Origin: Coriobacteriaceae bacterium
Lineage (GTDB): Bacteria > Actinomycetota > Coriobacteriia > Coriobacteriales > Coriobacteriaceae
DNA length: 64,000 nucleotides
NCBI GenBank assembly: GCA_030525945.1
Contig: JAUNDT010000001.1
Span: 1 to 64,000 of the forward strand
Reading direction: 5' to 3'
In this document: one piece after another, positions 32,940-42,585 of the stretch
How the letters are laid out: every line of letters begins with the position of its first letter
Numbering within the stretch: position 1 is the stretch's first letter
The notes under the pieces: model-generated
Told to the model about the DNA's origin: nothing
Databases searched by the model: none
Seen by the model: the letters and a program-made list of their open reading frames with translations, nothing else
Program-made: the position numbers and the translations under genes

Positions 32940-34787
32940 TTATTTCAGCACTCGATGGACATCTCGCACAATCGCCTCAACGGTCGTTCCGTTTTGAGCC
33001 AACAGCTCGGCGGCATCGAAGCGATCGGGGAAATCCTTGTGGACGCCGCGGCAAAGCACACGCACATCGCGATCGCCCAGGTAGCGAGCGACCTGCTCAC
33101 CCCAGCCCCCTTCGAGAACGCCGTCCTCGAGGGTCACGATCACTCGATGCGTTGCAGCAAGCGCATCAAGCGTTGCCGTATCGAGCTCGGTGGCAAAGCG
33201 CGGGTTCACGAGCGTCGGATTCAGGCCCTCGGAAGAAAGTGCATCGCACACCCGCTCACCCAGCGCAAAGAAGCTGCCGAGCGCCAGAACAGCAACCTCG
33301 CTACCAGGACGAACAACCTGATAGCGCGGTGTATCAAAGCATGCGGCACCATTGGCAGCCACGCTAGGCGCAGAAGCAAGGGGCGCAATCACACCAGACA
33401 CGGGAACGGAGGCGGCATCCGAATCCGTCATCAAATCGGGCCGGGACACCACGCCATTGCCGGGAACGCGGATCACCACCGGACGCTCGTTTTGGGCAAG
33501 CGCCCAATCGAGCATCGCAACGTACTCCTCGCGGCACACGGGCGCCAAGCAGCGCAGATTGGGCAGCCCTCCCATAAGCGCCAGATCGAAAAAGCTCAGG
33601 TGAGTCGCGTCCGCAGTCCCATACACCGACGAGCCAAAATCAAGAATCACCACGGGAAGGTTGTTGAGGCAGATATCATGCCAAAACTCATCGTACGCGC
33701 GCTGCATGAACACACCATACAGACCGAGCACCGGCTTGGCGCCCGCCCGGGCAAGACCCGCGGCGTACGTGGCGGCATGCTCCTCGGCAATGCCCACATC
33801 CACGAATTGCTCGCCGGCCTGAGCGCGGCGCTGGGGCGTAAACCCCATGATGTACGGCGTTGCGGCCGAAATCGCAACCACGCTCGCGTCGGACTTCATG
33901 CGGTCGAGCAGGTAGGATCCGGTAATCCCTGCGTATGTCTCGGCATCCTCGCAACGATTGCGCGGAAACACATCGTATGTGCCCGACTCCACGTCAAAGG
34001 GCCCCACATGATGCCAGTTCTCCGAGTCGGCCGTTGCGGGCTCATAGCCCGCGCCCTTGGTTGTGCACACATGCACGACCACCGGATGATCCACGTTTCG
34101 AAGTTCAGTGAAGACCCGCTCAAGCTCCGCCTCGTCGTTGCCATTTGCCACAAAGCGATAATCCAGGCCGAACGCGCGGAACAGGTTGCAGGGGGCCCCG
34201 CCGGCGCTCTCGCGCAGCTCGGCAAGGTTGCGATACAGCCCGCCGTGGTTCTCCGCGATGGACCAACCGTTGTCATTCACAACCACGATAACGCCCGAGC
34301 CAAGCTCGGCCAGGCTATCGAGCCCCTCAAGCGCCAGGCCGCCTGAAAGCGACCCGTCACCGATCACGGCAACAACCTGATGCATCTCCCCCGCCAGGTC
34401 GCGCGCCTTTGCCATACCGCACGCCAAGCTCACCGATGTTGAAGTATGCCCCATGGAGAACAGGTCGTGCTCGGATTCCAGCGGATTGGAAAACCCCGAA
34501 AGCTGCCCGTAGCACGCGGGATCGAGGTAGTTGCTCGCACGGCCCGTGAGCATCTTGTGCGTATAGGTTTGATGCGAGACGTCAAAGATCAGTTTATCGG
34601 TTGGCGAATCGAACACGCGATGCAGCGCCACCGTCAGCTCAACGACACCGAGGTTGGAACCAATGTGTCCGCCCACCGAAGCAGAGCTCATCAGAATGGC
34701 ACGGCGAATTTCGGTACAGAGCTGGGGTAAGCTGGAAGGATCCAAAGCCTTGACATCTTGCGGCGATGTAATGCGTTCCAGCAGCAT
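32940..34787 (-). CDS. dxs: 1-deoxy-D-xylulose-5-phosphate synthase
   Basis: A 615-aa thiamine-diphosphate enzyme joining pyruvate and glyceraldehyde 3-phosphate, first step of the MEP isoprenoid pathway. GGHIGSNLGVVELTVALH near 40, VSHQTYTHKMLTGR near 75, the ThDP motif VIGDGSLSGGLALEGLD near 139 followed by VVNDNGWSIAEN, and the C-terminal transketolase domain are all present. ATG 34787 follows GGAGG; a longer start at 34832 adds residues not typical of the family. Confidence 0.93.
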   Translation of the reverse strand: MLLERITSPQDVKALDPSSLPQLCTEIRRAILMSSASVGGHIGSNLGVVELTVALHRVFDSPTDKLIFDVSHQTYTHKMLTGRASNYLDPACYGQLSGFSNPLESEHDLFSMGHTSTSVSLACGMAKARDLAGEMHQVVAVIGDGSLSGGLALEGLDSLAELGSGVIVVVNDNGWSIAENHGGLYRNLAELRESAGGAPCNLFRAFGLDYRFVANGNDEAELERVFTELRNVDHPVVVHVCTTKGAGYEPATADSENWHHVGPFDVESGTYDVFPRNRCEDAETYAGITGSYLLDRMKSDASVVAISAATPYIMGFTPQRRAQAGEQFVDVGIAEEHAATYAAGLARAGAKPVLGLYGVFMQRAYDEFWHDICLNNLPVVILDFGSSVYGTADATHLSFFDLALMGGLPNLRCLAPVCREEYVAMLDWALAQNERPVVIRVPGNGVVSRPDLMTDSDAASVPVSGVIAPLASAPSVAANGAACFDTPRYQVVRPGSEVAVLALGSFFALGERVCDALSSEGLNPTLVNPRFATELDTATLDALAATHRVIVTLEDGVLEGGWGEQVARYLGDRDVRVLCRGVHKDFPDRFDAAELLAQNGTTVEAIVRDVHRVLK

Positions 34788-34924
34788 ACGCGCGGCGAAC
34801 CTCCAGCCCTCAGGCGCCCCGCGGGGCGTCAAACGTTCCTCTCAAGAGTACCAGTTTCCCACACTCGAATGGCGAAAAAGTGAGGCTACCGCACGCGGTG
34901 CTCCTTAACCGCGCACGGCGCTCC

Positions 34925-36352
34925 CTAACCGCGCGCACGGCGCTTCTTGACCACGCGCGCAACGGTGAGCGCAAAACCGACCGCCACCAGCGCCGCCGTC
35001 ACCACGTACACCATGTGATGGCCGTACAGGAAAATGTCGGGGCGACCCTCGACGAACGCCGTCACCGGATGGCCCGCCGCCACGCTCATCTGGCCGTACA
35101 ACAGCGACGTTGAGCCGGAAATGCCCACCGCCATGCCCAGGTACCGCGCGAGCGCACTCACGCTTCCGGCAAAACCCAGCAGCTCCGTGGACACCGCGCC
35201 CATAATGAGCGAGTTGTTCGGCGCCTGGAAAATGGAGGTGCCGAGCGACGCCAAGCCCAGGAACAGCAGGATCTGCGGAATGCCCTCGCCCATGCCAAGC
35301 GTACCGATGAGGAACAGTCCGGACGCGAAGGTCGCCAGACCCAGACAGGTGAGCAGCTCGCAGCCCACACGGTCGGAGATGGCGCCCGAAATGGGCCCCG
35401 CAACAGCGTTGACCAGCGGAATGATGCAGAAGATCAGTCCCGAAAGACCGGGGTCGAACCCGCGCGCATCCTGCAGGTAAAACGGGGTCATGAGCTCGTA
35501 GACGCCAATGGCCACAAAGCTGATGAACAGGCAGGTGAGGTTCACCATGAAGCGCCTGTCGCGGAAGAGCTTGAGGTCGATGAGCGGCTCGGCGCAGGCG
35601 CGCTCGTGGCGCACGAAGAGCACGAGTAGCACGACGCCCGCGGCAAGCGCGGCCACAACGAGCGGGCCGACATTGCTCTGCAGCATGGTGATGGAGAGGA
35701 AGGTGAGCAGCATGCCCGGCACCACCAGCACGGCACCGAGGACATCCATTCGACCGGGTTTGTGGTCGTGCATGGAGCGCGGCAGCGTGAAATGGCCGAT
35801 GACCAGGGAGATCACACCCACGGGCACATTGATGAGGAAGATGTATTCCCACGGGAGTACCGCCACGATAAAGCCGCCCAGCACCGGGCCGCACATCATG
35901 CCGAGGGCCACAAAGCTCGCAAGCAGACCGAGGGCACGGCCGCGTTCGCGGGCGGGAAACGCCTCGGTGATGATGCCCATGTTGTTCGCCATGGCCGCGG
36001 CGCCTCCGAGGCCCTGGACCGCGCGCGAGACCACCAGCGCCGGCAGCGTGGTGGACAGCCCGCACATGAGTGAGCCGATGCTGAAGATCACAACGCCCAC
36101 CTCGAAGTAGCGCACCTTGCCGTGCAGGTCTCCCAGGCGGCCAAATACCAGCAAGAACGCGCACATAGTAAGCAGGTATACCGAGGAAACCCACTGGATT
36201 TGGTCGAGACCGGCATCGAGTGCCTTTTGCATGACCGGAAGCGCCACGTTGACGATGCTCGAGTCGAGGGTGGCCATGAACGTCATGATGAGAACCGTGA
36301 ACAGGATTGCCCACTTGTTCGTTGTCTTTACGGCATCGGCAGGTTGATTCAT
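34925..36352 (-). CDS. MFS drug exporter, DHA2-type (14 helices)
   Basis: A 475-aa transporter of the QacA/EmrB family. LDSSIVNVALPVMQ in helix 1, GRLGDLHGKVRYF as the loop 2-3 signature and the motif-C-like GPVLGGFIVAVLPWEYIFLINVPVG are clear. Likely a proton-coupled multidrug exporter. ATG 36352 follows GGGAAGGAAG. The leader contains a perfect hairpin with T-run directly before the ribosome site. Confidence 0.9.
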   Translation of the reverse strand: MNQPADAVKTTNKWAILFTVLIMTFMATLDSSIVNVALPVMQKALDAGLDQIQWVSSVYLLTMCAFLLVFGRLGDLHGKVRYFEVGVVIFSIGSLMCGLSTTLPALVVSRAVQGLGGAAAMANNMGIITEAFPARERGRALGLLASFVALGMMCGPVLGGFIVAVLPWEYIFLINVPVGVISLVIGHFTLPRSMHDHKPGRMDVLGAVLVVPGMLLTFLSITMLQSNVGPLVVAALAAGVVLLVLFVRHERACAEPLIDLKLFRDRRFMVNLTCLFISFVAIGVYELMTPFYLQDARGFDPGLSGLIFCIIPLVNAVAGPISGAISDRVGCELLTCLGLATFASGLFLIGTLGMGEGIPQILLFLGLASLGTSIFQAPNNSLIMGAVSTELLGFAGSVSALARYLGMAVGISGSTSLLYGQMSVAAGHPVTAFVEGRPDIFLYGHHMVYVVTAALVAVGFALTVARVVKKRRARG

Positions 36353-36365
36353 ACGCTTCCTTCCC

Positions 36366-36414
36366 ACAAAAAGAGCGGGTTCCCACCTCATAGCAGCTTG
36401 AGCTGGGAACCCGC
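36366..36414 (-). terminator. Hairpin-plus-T-run in the leader of the MFS gene
   Basis: AGCGGGTTCCCA and its exact complement (about 36373-36384 and 36403-36414) form a 12-bp stem with an 18-nt loop; the minus strand continues CTTTTTG, then the MFS ribosome site. It may terminate the alkyltransferase-like transcript or act as an attenuator of the exporter gene. Confidence 0.65.
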
Positions 36415-36551
36415 TTCGGTTCGTTGCTATTTTTGTACCACGAAGGCGGTGCGCGTTTCCACGGGCGGTTGGGCGCTTCACAGCAAAACCAGGGGCACAG
36501 CAAAAAGCAGCCACCGAGGCCCGGCGAAGGATCGGGCAGGTTGCCCAAGCG

Positions 36552-37352
36552 CTAGGAAACGGACTCGCAGGCAGACTCGAGCTCCAAAAGAGCGCGCTGG
36601 CGATCGAGGCCGCCCGCATACCTCATAGGCGCACCGCCGGCACCTACCACGCGATGACCCGGGACGATAATGGAAACAGGATTGCACGCAACCGCGGCAT
36701 CGACAGAATCACACTCATGAGAAATCACCGAGCCTCGGCGCCGTTCAAGCTTATGTACAAGCTCGTCGTACGCGATCGTCTGGCCATACGGAATCTCAAG
36801 CAGCGCGACCCACACGGCATGCTGGAGCTCAGTGCCCTCCAAGTGAAGCGGCGGAATCCAGCGGGGCTCTTGGCCGGCAAAGTAGGCGTTCAGCCATCCC
36901 CACGCGCGCTCGAGGACGCGCACGGCCGTGGCGTTGCGCGCGTCCTCGGCGGTCATGCCGAACGACCCGGACAGTGCGTCGGAACCCGCAATGTGTTCGG
37001 ACGGAAGGCCGGCATCCTGAACAATCGAGTTACCGGCCCCGTTCGTTTTTTCAGCGGAATTGCCCCTGGCGTCGGGACAGCCCTCGAGCCCCTCAGCGGA
37101 GTCGTCGCTCACGGCGCCCCCAATGGCGTCCTCGGCAGACCCAGCTGCGTCCGCAATGTCCTCAGGAGAACCCTGGGCTCCAGCCGCCTCCGCAGCCGTA
37201 AATGCACCCGTATGCATGTCAAAGGGCAGCGCATCATCGCAAAGCGCTGCACCGAAGTGCTTCTGCCCCGCAAACCACAAGCCCGTCAGCCCGCGCTCGT
37301 CGGCGGCAAGCACGATATCGCCCAGCGGCGAATGATACGTTGTGGTAACCAT
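36552..37352 (-). CDS. Alkyltransferase-like protein with PGHR in place of PCHR
   Basis: A 266-aa member of the O6-alkylguanine-DNA alkyltransferase family. The N-terminal domain (YHSPLGDIVLAADERGLTGL) and C-terminal domain (PYGQTIAYDELV, NPVSIIVPGHRVVGAGG) are recognisable, but the methyl-accepting Cys is Gly232 (GGT codon, 36657-36659). The usual RAVG-type recognition helix is also changed (SHECDSVDAAVACNP). About 100 Ala/Asp/Gly/Glu-rich residues (about 50-150) separate the domains. By analogy with ATL proteins it may bind alkylated DNA and flag it for other repair. Start 37352 follows GGGGAGG. Confidence 0.85.
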   Translation of the reverse strand: MVTTTYHSPLGDIVLAADERGLTGLWFAGQKHFGAALCDDALPFDMHTGAFTAAEAAGAQGSPEDIADAAGSAEDAIGGAVSDDSAEGLEGCPDARGNSAEKTNGAGNSIVQDAGLPSEHIAGSDALSGSFGMTAEDARNATAVRVLERAWGWLNAYFAGQEPRWIPPLHLEGTELQHAVWVALLEIPYGQTIAYDELVHKLERRRGSVISHECDSVDAAVACNPVSIIVPGHRVVGAGGAPMRYAGGLDRQRALLELESACESVS

Positions 37353-37705
37353 GGGCAGGCCTCCCCTTGCGTACAGTCCGCCCATTGTACCGCGAATCCA
37401 CCTGAGGCTCCGCGCGCCCCTATATGCGCCCTGCAGTGTAGTTCCGCCTCGCTCCGCAAAGCCCGCCATGGCACAACCCAGCGCTTGAACTTCTCCACCT
37501 GCGGGGCGCCCATATATACCGTAGGAGCGTTTTTGTGAAGCGAAGCGGAGCCACGCTCCGGAGCGTATATATGGGCGCCCGGAGACACTCGATGTCGAAC
37601 TCAATACAACTAAACGCCGTGCTTGGTCTTATACACCCGAGAGGCGTTCTATGGAGCGGGACCACACCTCGGAGCGTATATAAGGCCGAGCGCGTACCAG
37701 GTGGA
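37353..37705. repeat. Intergenic region with ATATA-centred inverted repeats
   Basis: A perfect 16-bp inverted repeat (GGGCGCCCATATATAC at 37504-37519; complement at 37565-37580) encloses 45 bp. GGAGCGTATATA recurs at about 37559 and 37672. No gene with a ribosome site is seen. Confidence 0.55.
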
Positions 37706-40700
37706 TTACTCGGCAGATTTAAGGGCGCCCACCATGTCGATCTTGTCCAAGCTGCGGTTGGTGAACCGGTTGATGATGAGCGTGAACACGAGCGACATCA
37801 CCGAGGCGAACAGGTACGTTTGCGGCTCAACGATCGTGTCGAAGAACAGCGACGGCATGCGCAGCACGTACGTGAGGAACCGCGTGATGAAGTACCCGAG
37901 CGGCCAACCCGCCACGATGCCGATGAGCGTGAGGATGATCGTCTCCTTGTTGATGTAGCGATACACCTCACGCCGGCGGAAGCCCAGCACCTTGATGGTG
38001 GCGAGCTCGCGTTCGCGCTCGGAGATGTTCGTGTTCGACAGCGTAAACACCACGGCGAATGCCAGCGCGCCGGCCATAACCGTCACCACGTACACCACCA
38101 CGTCGATGATCTTGAAGCTGTCGCCAAAGCTGTCGGCGATCTTGGCGGAGCTCGACACGCTCACAAACGTGTCGCCCGCGGAGAGCTCATCGGCGAGCTC
38201 GATCTTCTCGGCATTCGAGCCGGTCAAGTTCGCGAAGAACGCATTGGGAACGCACTGCTCGCCAAAGGCCTGCTCGTAGGCATCCTCGGTCATAAAGACG
38301 AAGTTGCCTAGGAAACTCACCGTAATGCCCTCGGCGCGGACCGTGCCCGTGCGCAGCGTGGTGTCCTGCAGTTGGAGCTCGTCACCCACCTGTAGGCCCA
38401 GGACCTGCTCGATGTTCTTGGTCACGAGCGCGCCCGCCCCCTCACGCGGCAGCTCGAGGTTCTCGCCCCCAATGGCGGGAGCGAAGAACGTGGTGTTGGA
38501 GCCGTCCTCGGTGCGCATGTATGCGGAGAGGTCCGCGCCGTTGGGCACGACCACGAGCTGCACGCTCTCCTTGGCGCCGTTGAGCTCAACCGTCACGGAA
38601 TCCACGCGGGCCTCGAGCATCGTGTCCACGGCACCGGTGGCTCGCAGCTCGCGCTCGCCCTGAGCGAAATCGTCGTCGGTGGCCACGGCCAGCAGGTCGT
38701 AGCGCACCACGCCCTGGTCGCCGTACTGGCGCGGCTTGAGCGAGATCACCGTGTCGCGAATGCCCAGGCCGCAGATCATGAGCGCGGTGCATCCCGCGAT
38801 GCCGAACACGGTCATGAGGAAGCGCTTTTTATAGCGGAACAGGTTGCGCGCGCTCACCTTGTTCAAGAAGGAGAGGCGGCGCCACAGGGGAGTGATGCGC
38901 TCCAGCAAAATGCGCTTGCCCGCGCGTGGAGCTTTGGGGCGCATGAGCGACGCGGGCGTCTCCTTGAGCACATGACGGCACGCGAGGAACGTGGCACCCA
39001 CGATGCCGATCGCGAACAACGCGATGCCGAGCACCGCCGTGAACACGTTGAAATGCAGCTGGAACGGCGGCAGCGCGTACATGGTCTTGAAAATCGTAAA
39101 GATGATCTCGGGCAGCACGATAAAGCCCAAGGCGTCACCCACAAAGCCGCCTACCAGGCACGACGCGAATGCGTAGATAAGATATTTGGACAGGATGCGC
39201 CCGCGGCTGTACCCCAGCGCCTTGTACACGCCGATGAGCCCGCGGTCCTCCTCCACCATGCGCGTCACCGTGGTGAGGCTGATGAGCACGGCCACCGTAA
39301 AGAAGATGAGCGGGAACACCGTGGCGATGGACTCGATGGAGCTCGCGTCGGACTCGATGCTCGCGTAACTAGGCAGCGACGTGCGGTCCTGGATATACCA
39401 GGTTGCCCGCTCGATGCCGTCCACCTCGGAGCGGGCGTCGGCGAACCTGGCCTCGGCGTCGGCGCGCTGGCGGTCGAGCTCGGCCTGGCCCTCGGCCGCC
39501 TGGCCGGCACCGATGGCGAGCTGGTCTTTGCCCTCCGCCAAGCGCTGGGCGAGCTCGGCGCGCTGGCGATCGAGCTCGGCTTGGGCGGCCGCGAGCATCG
39601 GCTTACTCAGAGCGCCGTCTGCCAGCATAGAGGCCATGCCGGACATGTTCGCCGGCAGCTTGGCCCCCAGCTGCTCGATGCCTTGCTTGATACCCGCGAT
39701 CTCGTTTTGAATCCGCGTGATGTCCGCATCGTTTTCCGGATATGCATTGATGAGGCTGACGAGCGCGCTCGCCTGCTCAGCGGAGATATGCCCCGCCAAC
39801 TCGAGCTGCCCCACCAGCTCAATCGCGCGCTGCTTGTTAGCGGGGTCGCCCGCCGGCAGCTTGCCCACCGCATCGATGAGCGCATCGCACAGCGCGGTAC
39901 CCTGCTGCACCTTTGCCGCAATACCCTGTGCATACGCCTCAACGGCGGAAACAAACTCCGCGCGCGCCGACGAATCGCCGTTTTGCAGGCGCTGCCAGGC
40001 AGATGCGGGCCAGGCGTCCCCCATAACGGATGCGATCATATCCGTGCTTGCCAGAGCCGAGTCGATCTGTGCCCGAGAGGCGTCGAACTGCCGCTGCGCC
40101 GCGTCGAGCTGCGCTTGAGCGGAGGCGCCCTGCGAGCTCAGCTCGGCTTTGCCCGACTCGATCTGCGCCAAAGCGTCGTCGATTTTGCCCTGAGCGCTCT
40201 TGAGCTGCTCGTTCGCCTCTTCCTGGCGCGCGTCGATGGCGTCGTTCGCGTCCGCTTTGAGGCCGTCGGTGCGGGCGATCTCGCGCTGCTCACGGATTCC
40301 CTCCGCGCGCTGCTTGACGTCGTCGATGAGCGCTTTGTACTCGTCGGAGTACGTCATGAGGTCCGTGGCGCCGTTCACGGTGAGGTACGCAATGGTGAAG
40401 GTGTCGCGGTCCGCCACGGCACCCGGCGTGAGGAAGAACGCGTACTGCGCGCCGCCCGTACTGCGGAAGGACATGGTCTTGCTGCCCGCGTTCACATCCA
40501 TGGGGTCGAGCACCGCGCCGGTGATGGTGTACGCGCGGCGTTTGAATATCGCGGACGACTGCTCGGTGCTGGCGGCCTGGTCGCCGGTTGGGCTAGCGGC
40601 GGCGTCGCCTTCGGCCTCTGCCGAGGCCTCGACTGCCGCATCAGCGTTCCGTGCGGCGCCCGCAGCGCCCGCCTCGTCCTCGTCGAGTCCCTCGAACGTG

Positions 40701-41284
40701 ACCTCATCGCCGATCTTCTTGCCGCTTGCATCCAGGTACTTCTGCGTGACCGCGACCTCGTTCGTGTCGCGCGGTAAGCGGCCCTCGAGCACGCGCGGTT
40801 CGTTCAGGCCCGCCGGCGAAAGCGCTTTGACATCGACTTTTTGACTTGCACCGTCCACCGTCGTGTACGCGGTCTCGGAATACCCGCCCTCCGCGACGTC
40901 GACGCCCTCGAGCTTGCCCAGCGCCTTGATGTCGTCGCCGTTCAAGCCGAGCGTGGACTGGATGGAAATGTCGAACAGGCGCTGCGCATCGTAGTAGCTA
41001 TCGGCCGTGAACCGCAGGTCATCGCAGGCGGCCTTGAGGCCCACGAGCAGCGTTGCGCCAAGCGCCGTGATCACCGCGAGCGATACGAACTTTTTAAGAT
41101 TGCCCGTGATGGTGCGCCGCACGTCCGTGGCGAATGCGTTGGGGCGCGCGGGGCTCCCCTTAGGTCTGTGTCCGCCACGGCCCACGCGACGCGCATGGGA
41201 CCCACCGCGCGCCTCCTTTTGGGCAGGCACGCACGGCGCCGAAAGGCGCGCACGACGCTTCTGCTCTTCCTTCTCCTTACTCAT
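37706..41284 (-). CDS. Large FtsX-type ABC transporter permease
   Basis: A 1192-aa permease. A basic N-terminal tail (about 1-55) precedes the first membrane helix. The long extracellular region has a core domain (to about 290, with an Ala/Glu insertion near 205-245) and a coiled-coil stalk of Gln/Ala/Glu heptads (about 330-645). The first FtsX block lies near 680-810, and a second extracellular domain and final three helices run to 1192. The layout is like the actinobacterial and streptococcal FtsX exporters linked to lipid, peptide or cell-wall processes. ATG 41284 (or GTG 41290) is 12-13 bp after the ATPase stop. Substrate unknown. Confidence 0.85.
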   Translation of the reverse strand: MSKEKEEQKRRARLSAPCVPAQKEARGGSHARRVGRGGHRPKGSPARPNAFATDVRRTITGNLKKFVSLAVITALGATLLVGLKAACDDLRFTADSYYDAQRLFDISIQSTLGLNGDDIKALGKLEGVDVAEGGYSETAYTTVDGASQKVDVKALSPAGLNEPRVLEGRLPRDTNEVAVTQKYLDASGKKIGDEVTFEGLDEDEAGAAGAARNADAAVEASAEAEGDAAASPTGDQAASTEQSSAIFKRRAYTITGAVLDPMDVNAGSKTMSFRSTGGAQYAFFLTPGAVADRDTFTIAYLTVNGATDLMTYSDEYKALIDDVKQRAEGIREQREIARTDGLKADANDAIDARQEEANEQLKSAQGKIDDALAQIESGKAELSSQGASAQAQLDAAQRQFDASRAQIDSALASTDMIASVMGDAWPASAWQRLQNGDSSARAEFVSAVEAYAQGIAAKVQQGTALCDALIDAVGKLPAGDPANKQRAIELVGQLELAGHISAEQASALVSLINAYPENDADITRIQNEIAGIKQGIEQLGAKLPANMSGMASMLADGALSKPMLAAAQAELDRQRAELAQRLAEGKDQLAIGAGQAAEGQAELDRQRADAEARFADARSEVDGIERATWYIQDRTSLPSYASIESDASSIESIATVFPLIFFTVAVLISLTTVTRMVEEDRGLIGVYKALGYSRGRILSKYLIYAFASCLVGGFVGDALGFIVLPEIIFTIFKTMYALPPFQLHFNVFTAVLGIALFAIGIVGATFLACRHVLKETPASLMRPKAPRAGKRILLERITPLWRRLSFLNKVSARNLFRYKKRFLMTVFGIAGCTALMICGLGIRDTVISLKPRQYGDQGVVRYDLLAVATDDDFAQGERELRATGAVDTMLEARVDSVTVELNGAKESVQLVVVPNGADLSAYMRTEDGSNTTFFAPAIGGENLELPREGAGALVTKNIEQVLGLQVGDELQLQDTTLRTGTVRAEGITVSFLGNFVFMTEDAYEQAFGEQCVPNAFFANLTGSNAEKIELADELSAGDTFVSVSSSAKIADSFGDSFKIIDVVVYVVTVMAGALAFAVVFTLSNTNISERERELATIKVLGFRRREVYRYINKETIILTLIGIVAGWPLGYFITRFLTYVLRMPSLFFDTIVEPQTYLFASVMSLVFTLIINRFTNRSLDKIDMVGALKSAE

Positions 41285-41296
41285 CCTCACACTCGC

Positions 41297-41998
41297 CTAC
41301 CACTCGATATCCGCGATGGGCACGGGATTTGCGTTGACCTGCATATCGGTGACGCGGCCGCTTTTGAAGCGGATGAGGCGGTCGGCCATGGGCGCTAGCG
41401 CGGAGTTGTGCGTGATGATGAGCACGGTGATGCCGTCGCGGCGGCACGTGTCCTGCAGCAGCTGGAGGACCTGCTTGCCGGTTTGGTAGTCGAGGGCGCC
41501 GGTGGGCTCGTCGCATAGGAGCAGCTTGGGGTTCTTGGCGATGGCGCGCGCGATGGACACGCGCTGCTGCTCGCCACCGGAAAGCTGCGCGGGGAAGTTC
41601 GCCATGCGCTCGCCTAGGCCGACTTTTCGCAGGCAGTCGGCGGCGTCGAGCGAGTCGGGGCAGATTTGCGAGGCGAGCTCAACGTTCTCGAGCGCCGTGA
41701 GGTTGGGCACGAGGTTATAGAACTGAAACACAAAGCCCACGTCGGCGCGGCGGTACTCCACAAGGTCGTCCTCGCTTGCCTGGCTCACGTCGCGGCCGTC
41801 CACGATCACGCGACCGCTCGTGGCGGCGTCCATGCCGCCCAGGATATTGAGGGCCGTGGTCTTGCCCGCGCCCGATGCGCCTAGGATAACGGCGAGCTCG
41901 CCCCGCTCGACCTCAAAGCTCGCGCCGTCGAGGGCATGGACCTCCGACCCGCCCGAGCCGTATACCTTCATGACGTCGCTGAACTCGATGTAAGCCAT
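41297..41998 (-). CDS. ABC transporter ATP-binding protein (LolD/MacB-like)
   Basis: A 233-aa ATPase: Walker [11 protein letters not shown]-loop [22 protein letters not shown], signature LSGGEQQR and Walker [17 protein letters not shown]. Pairs with the large FtsX-type permease immediately downstream. ATG 41998 is preferred over 42013 because GGGGG lies 8 nt before it. Confidence 0.92.
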   Translation of the reverse strand: MAYIEFSDVMKVYGSGGSEVHALDGASFEVERGELAVILGASGAGKTTALNILGGMDAATSGRVIVDGRDVSQASEDDLVEYRRADVGFVFQFYNLVPNLTALENVELASQICPDSLDAADCLRKVGLGERMANFPAQLSGGEQQRVSIARAIAKNPKLLLCDEPTGALDYQTGKQVLQLLQDTCRRDGITVLIITHNSALAPMADRLIRFKSGRVTDMQVNANPVPIADIEW

Positions 41999-42104
41999 GC
42001 GCGATGCCCCCATTGCTGCGTTTTTGCGTTTTAAAGTTATCTACCCACAAGTATAGGGCTCATGCATTCACGTCTAGACGCCACCCGTGAAGGCGTTGCT
42101 TTGG

Positions 42105-42250
42105 AGGTACTTCGCAGTCTGCCTGTGTGACGAGTGGCTTAACGTCGTGTCGCTCCCCGCAATCTGCCTGTGTGGAGAGCGGATTTAACGCCGCGTTGCC
42201 TCCCCAATCCGCCCGCGTGGCGACCGGCTTTAACGCGGCGCTGCGAAACC
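42105..42250. repeat. Three copies of a 45-bp tandem repeat
   Basis: CTGCCTGTGTG and variants start at 42119, 42164 and 42209, an exact 45-bp period; each copy also has a TTAACG block and CGCTCCCC-like end. The period is a multiple of three, so open frames on both strands look repetitive, but none has a ribosome site. Confidence 0.65.
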
Positions 42251-42480
42251 TCCCCTGCATTGGGGGTGGTTTGGGCACCTCTCAGAAAAAAGTCCCCTAT
42301 ATTGGGGGAGGTTTTGCCCATCTCAGAGCCTCATCCCAAGAAGCGGCCAACAAAACCCCAGTTGATCAAAGGGCGTTTTGACGAGTGAGATCAAAAAGAG
42401 CCGCAAACCACCCCCAATATAGGGGAGGTTTTCCGGCGGACATGCGAAACCACCCCCAATACGGGGGTGGTTTCGCAACA
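42240..42480. repeat. Palindromic GGGGAGGTTT repeats
   Basis: At least four imperfect palindromes of the form AAACCWCCCC-N(4-8)-GGGGWGGTTT occur, for example starting at 42405 and 42447 (42-bp period). They share sequence with the repeats at 1-250 and sit between the exporter ATPase start and DegV. Confidence 0.65.
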
Positions 42481-42518
42481 GACAGGGAAACGGCTGGATC
42501 CCGGACGCTGCTCCTGGT

Positions 42519-42580
42519 CAGATACCGTACTCTAGCCAGATACCGTACTCTAGCCAGAAACCGTACTCTAGCTAGAAACC
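42519..42580. repeat. 18-bp tandem repeat
   Basis: CAGATACCGTACTCTAGC is present at 42519-42536 and 42537-42554, with a one-base variant at 42555-42572 and a partial fourth copy. It ends 6 bp before the DegV stop. Confidence 0.8.
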
Positions 42581-42585
42581 CCGCC

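Noticed and set aside
36366-36550. Possible T-box riboswitch before the MFS gene (GGTGGGAACCCGC resembles the T-box core)
   Set aside because: The sequence departs from the conserved TGGNACCGCG, the space is too short for a full stem I, and the gene is not an amino-acid gene.
42060-42278. Frame with 15-residue peptide repeats over the 45-bp tandem repeat
   Set aside because: The repetition follows from a period divisible by three; frames on both strands show it and none has a good ribosome site.
42519-42580. CRISPR-like short array
   Set aside because: The 18-bp units are contiguous with no unique spacers and no cas genes nearby.
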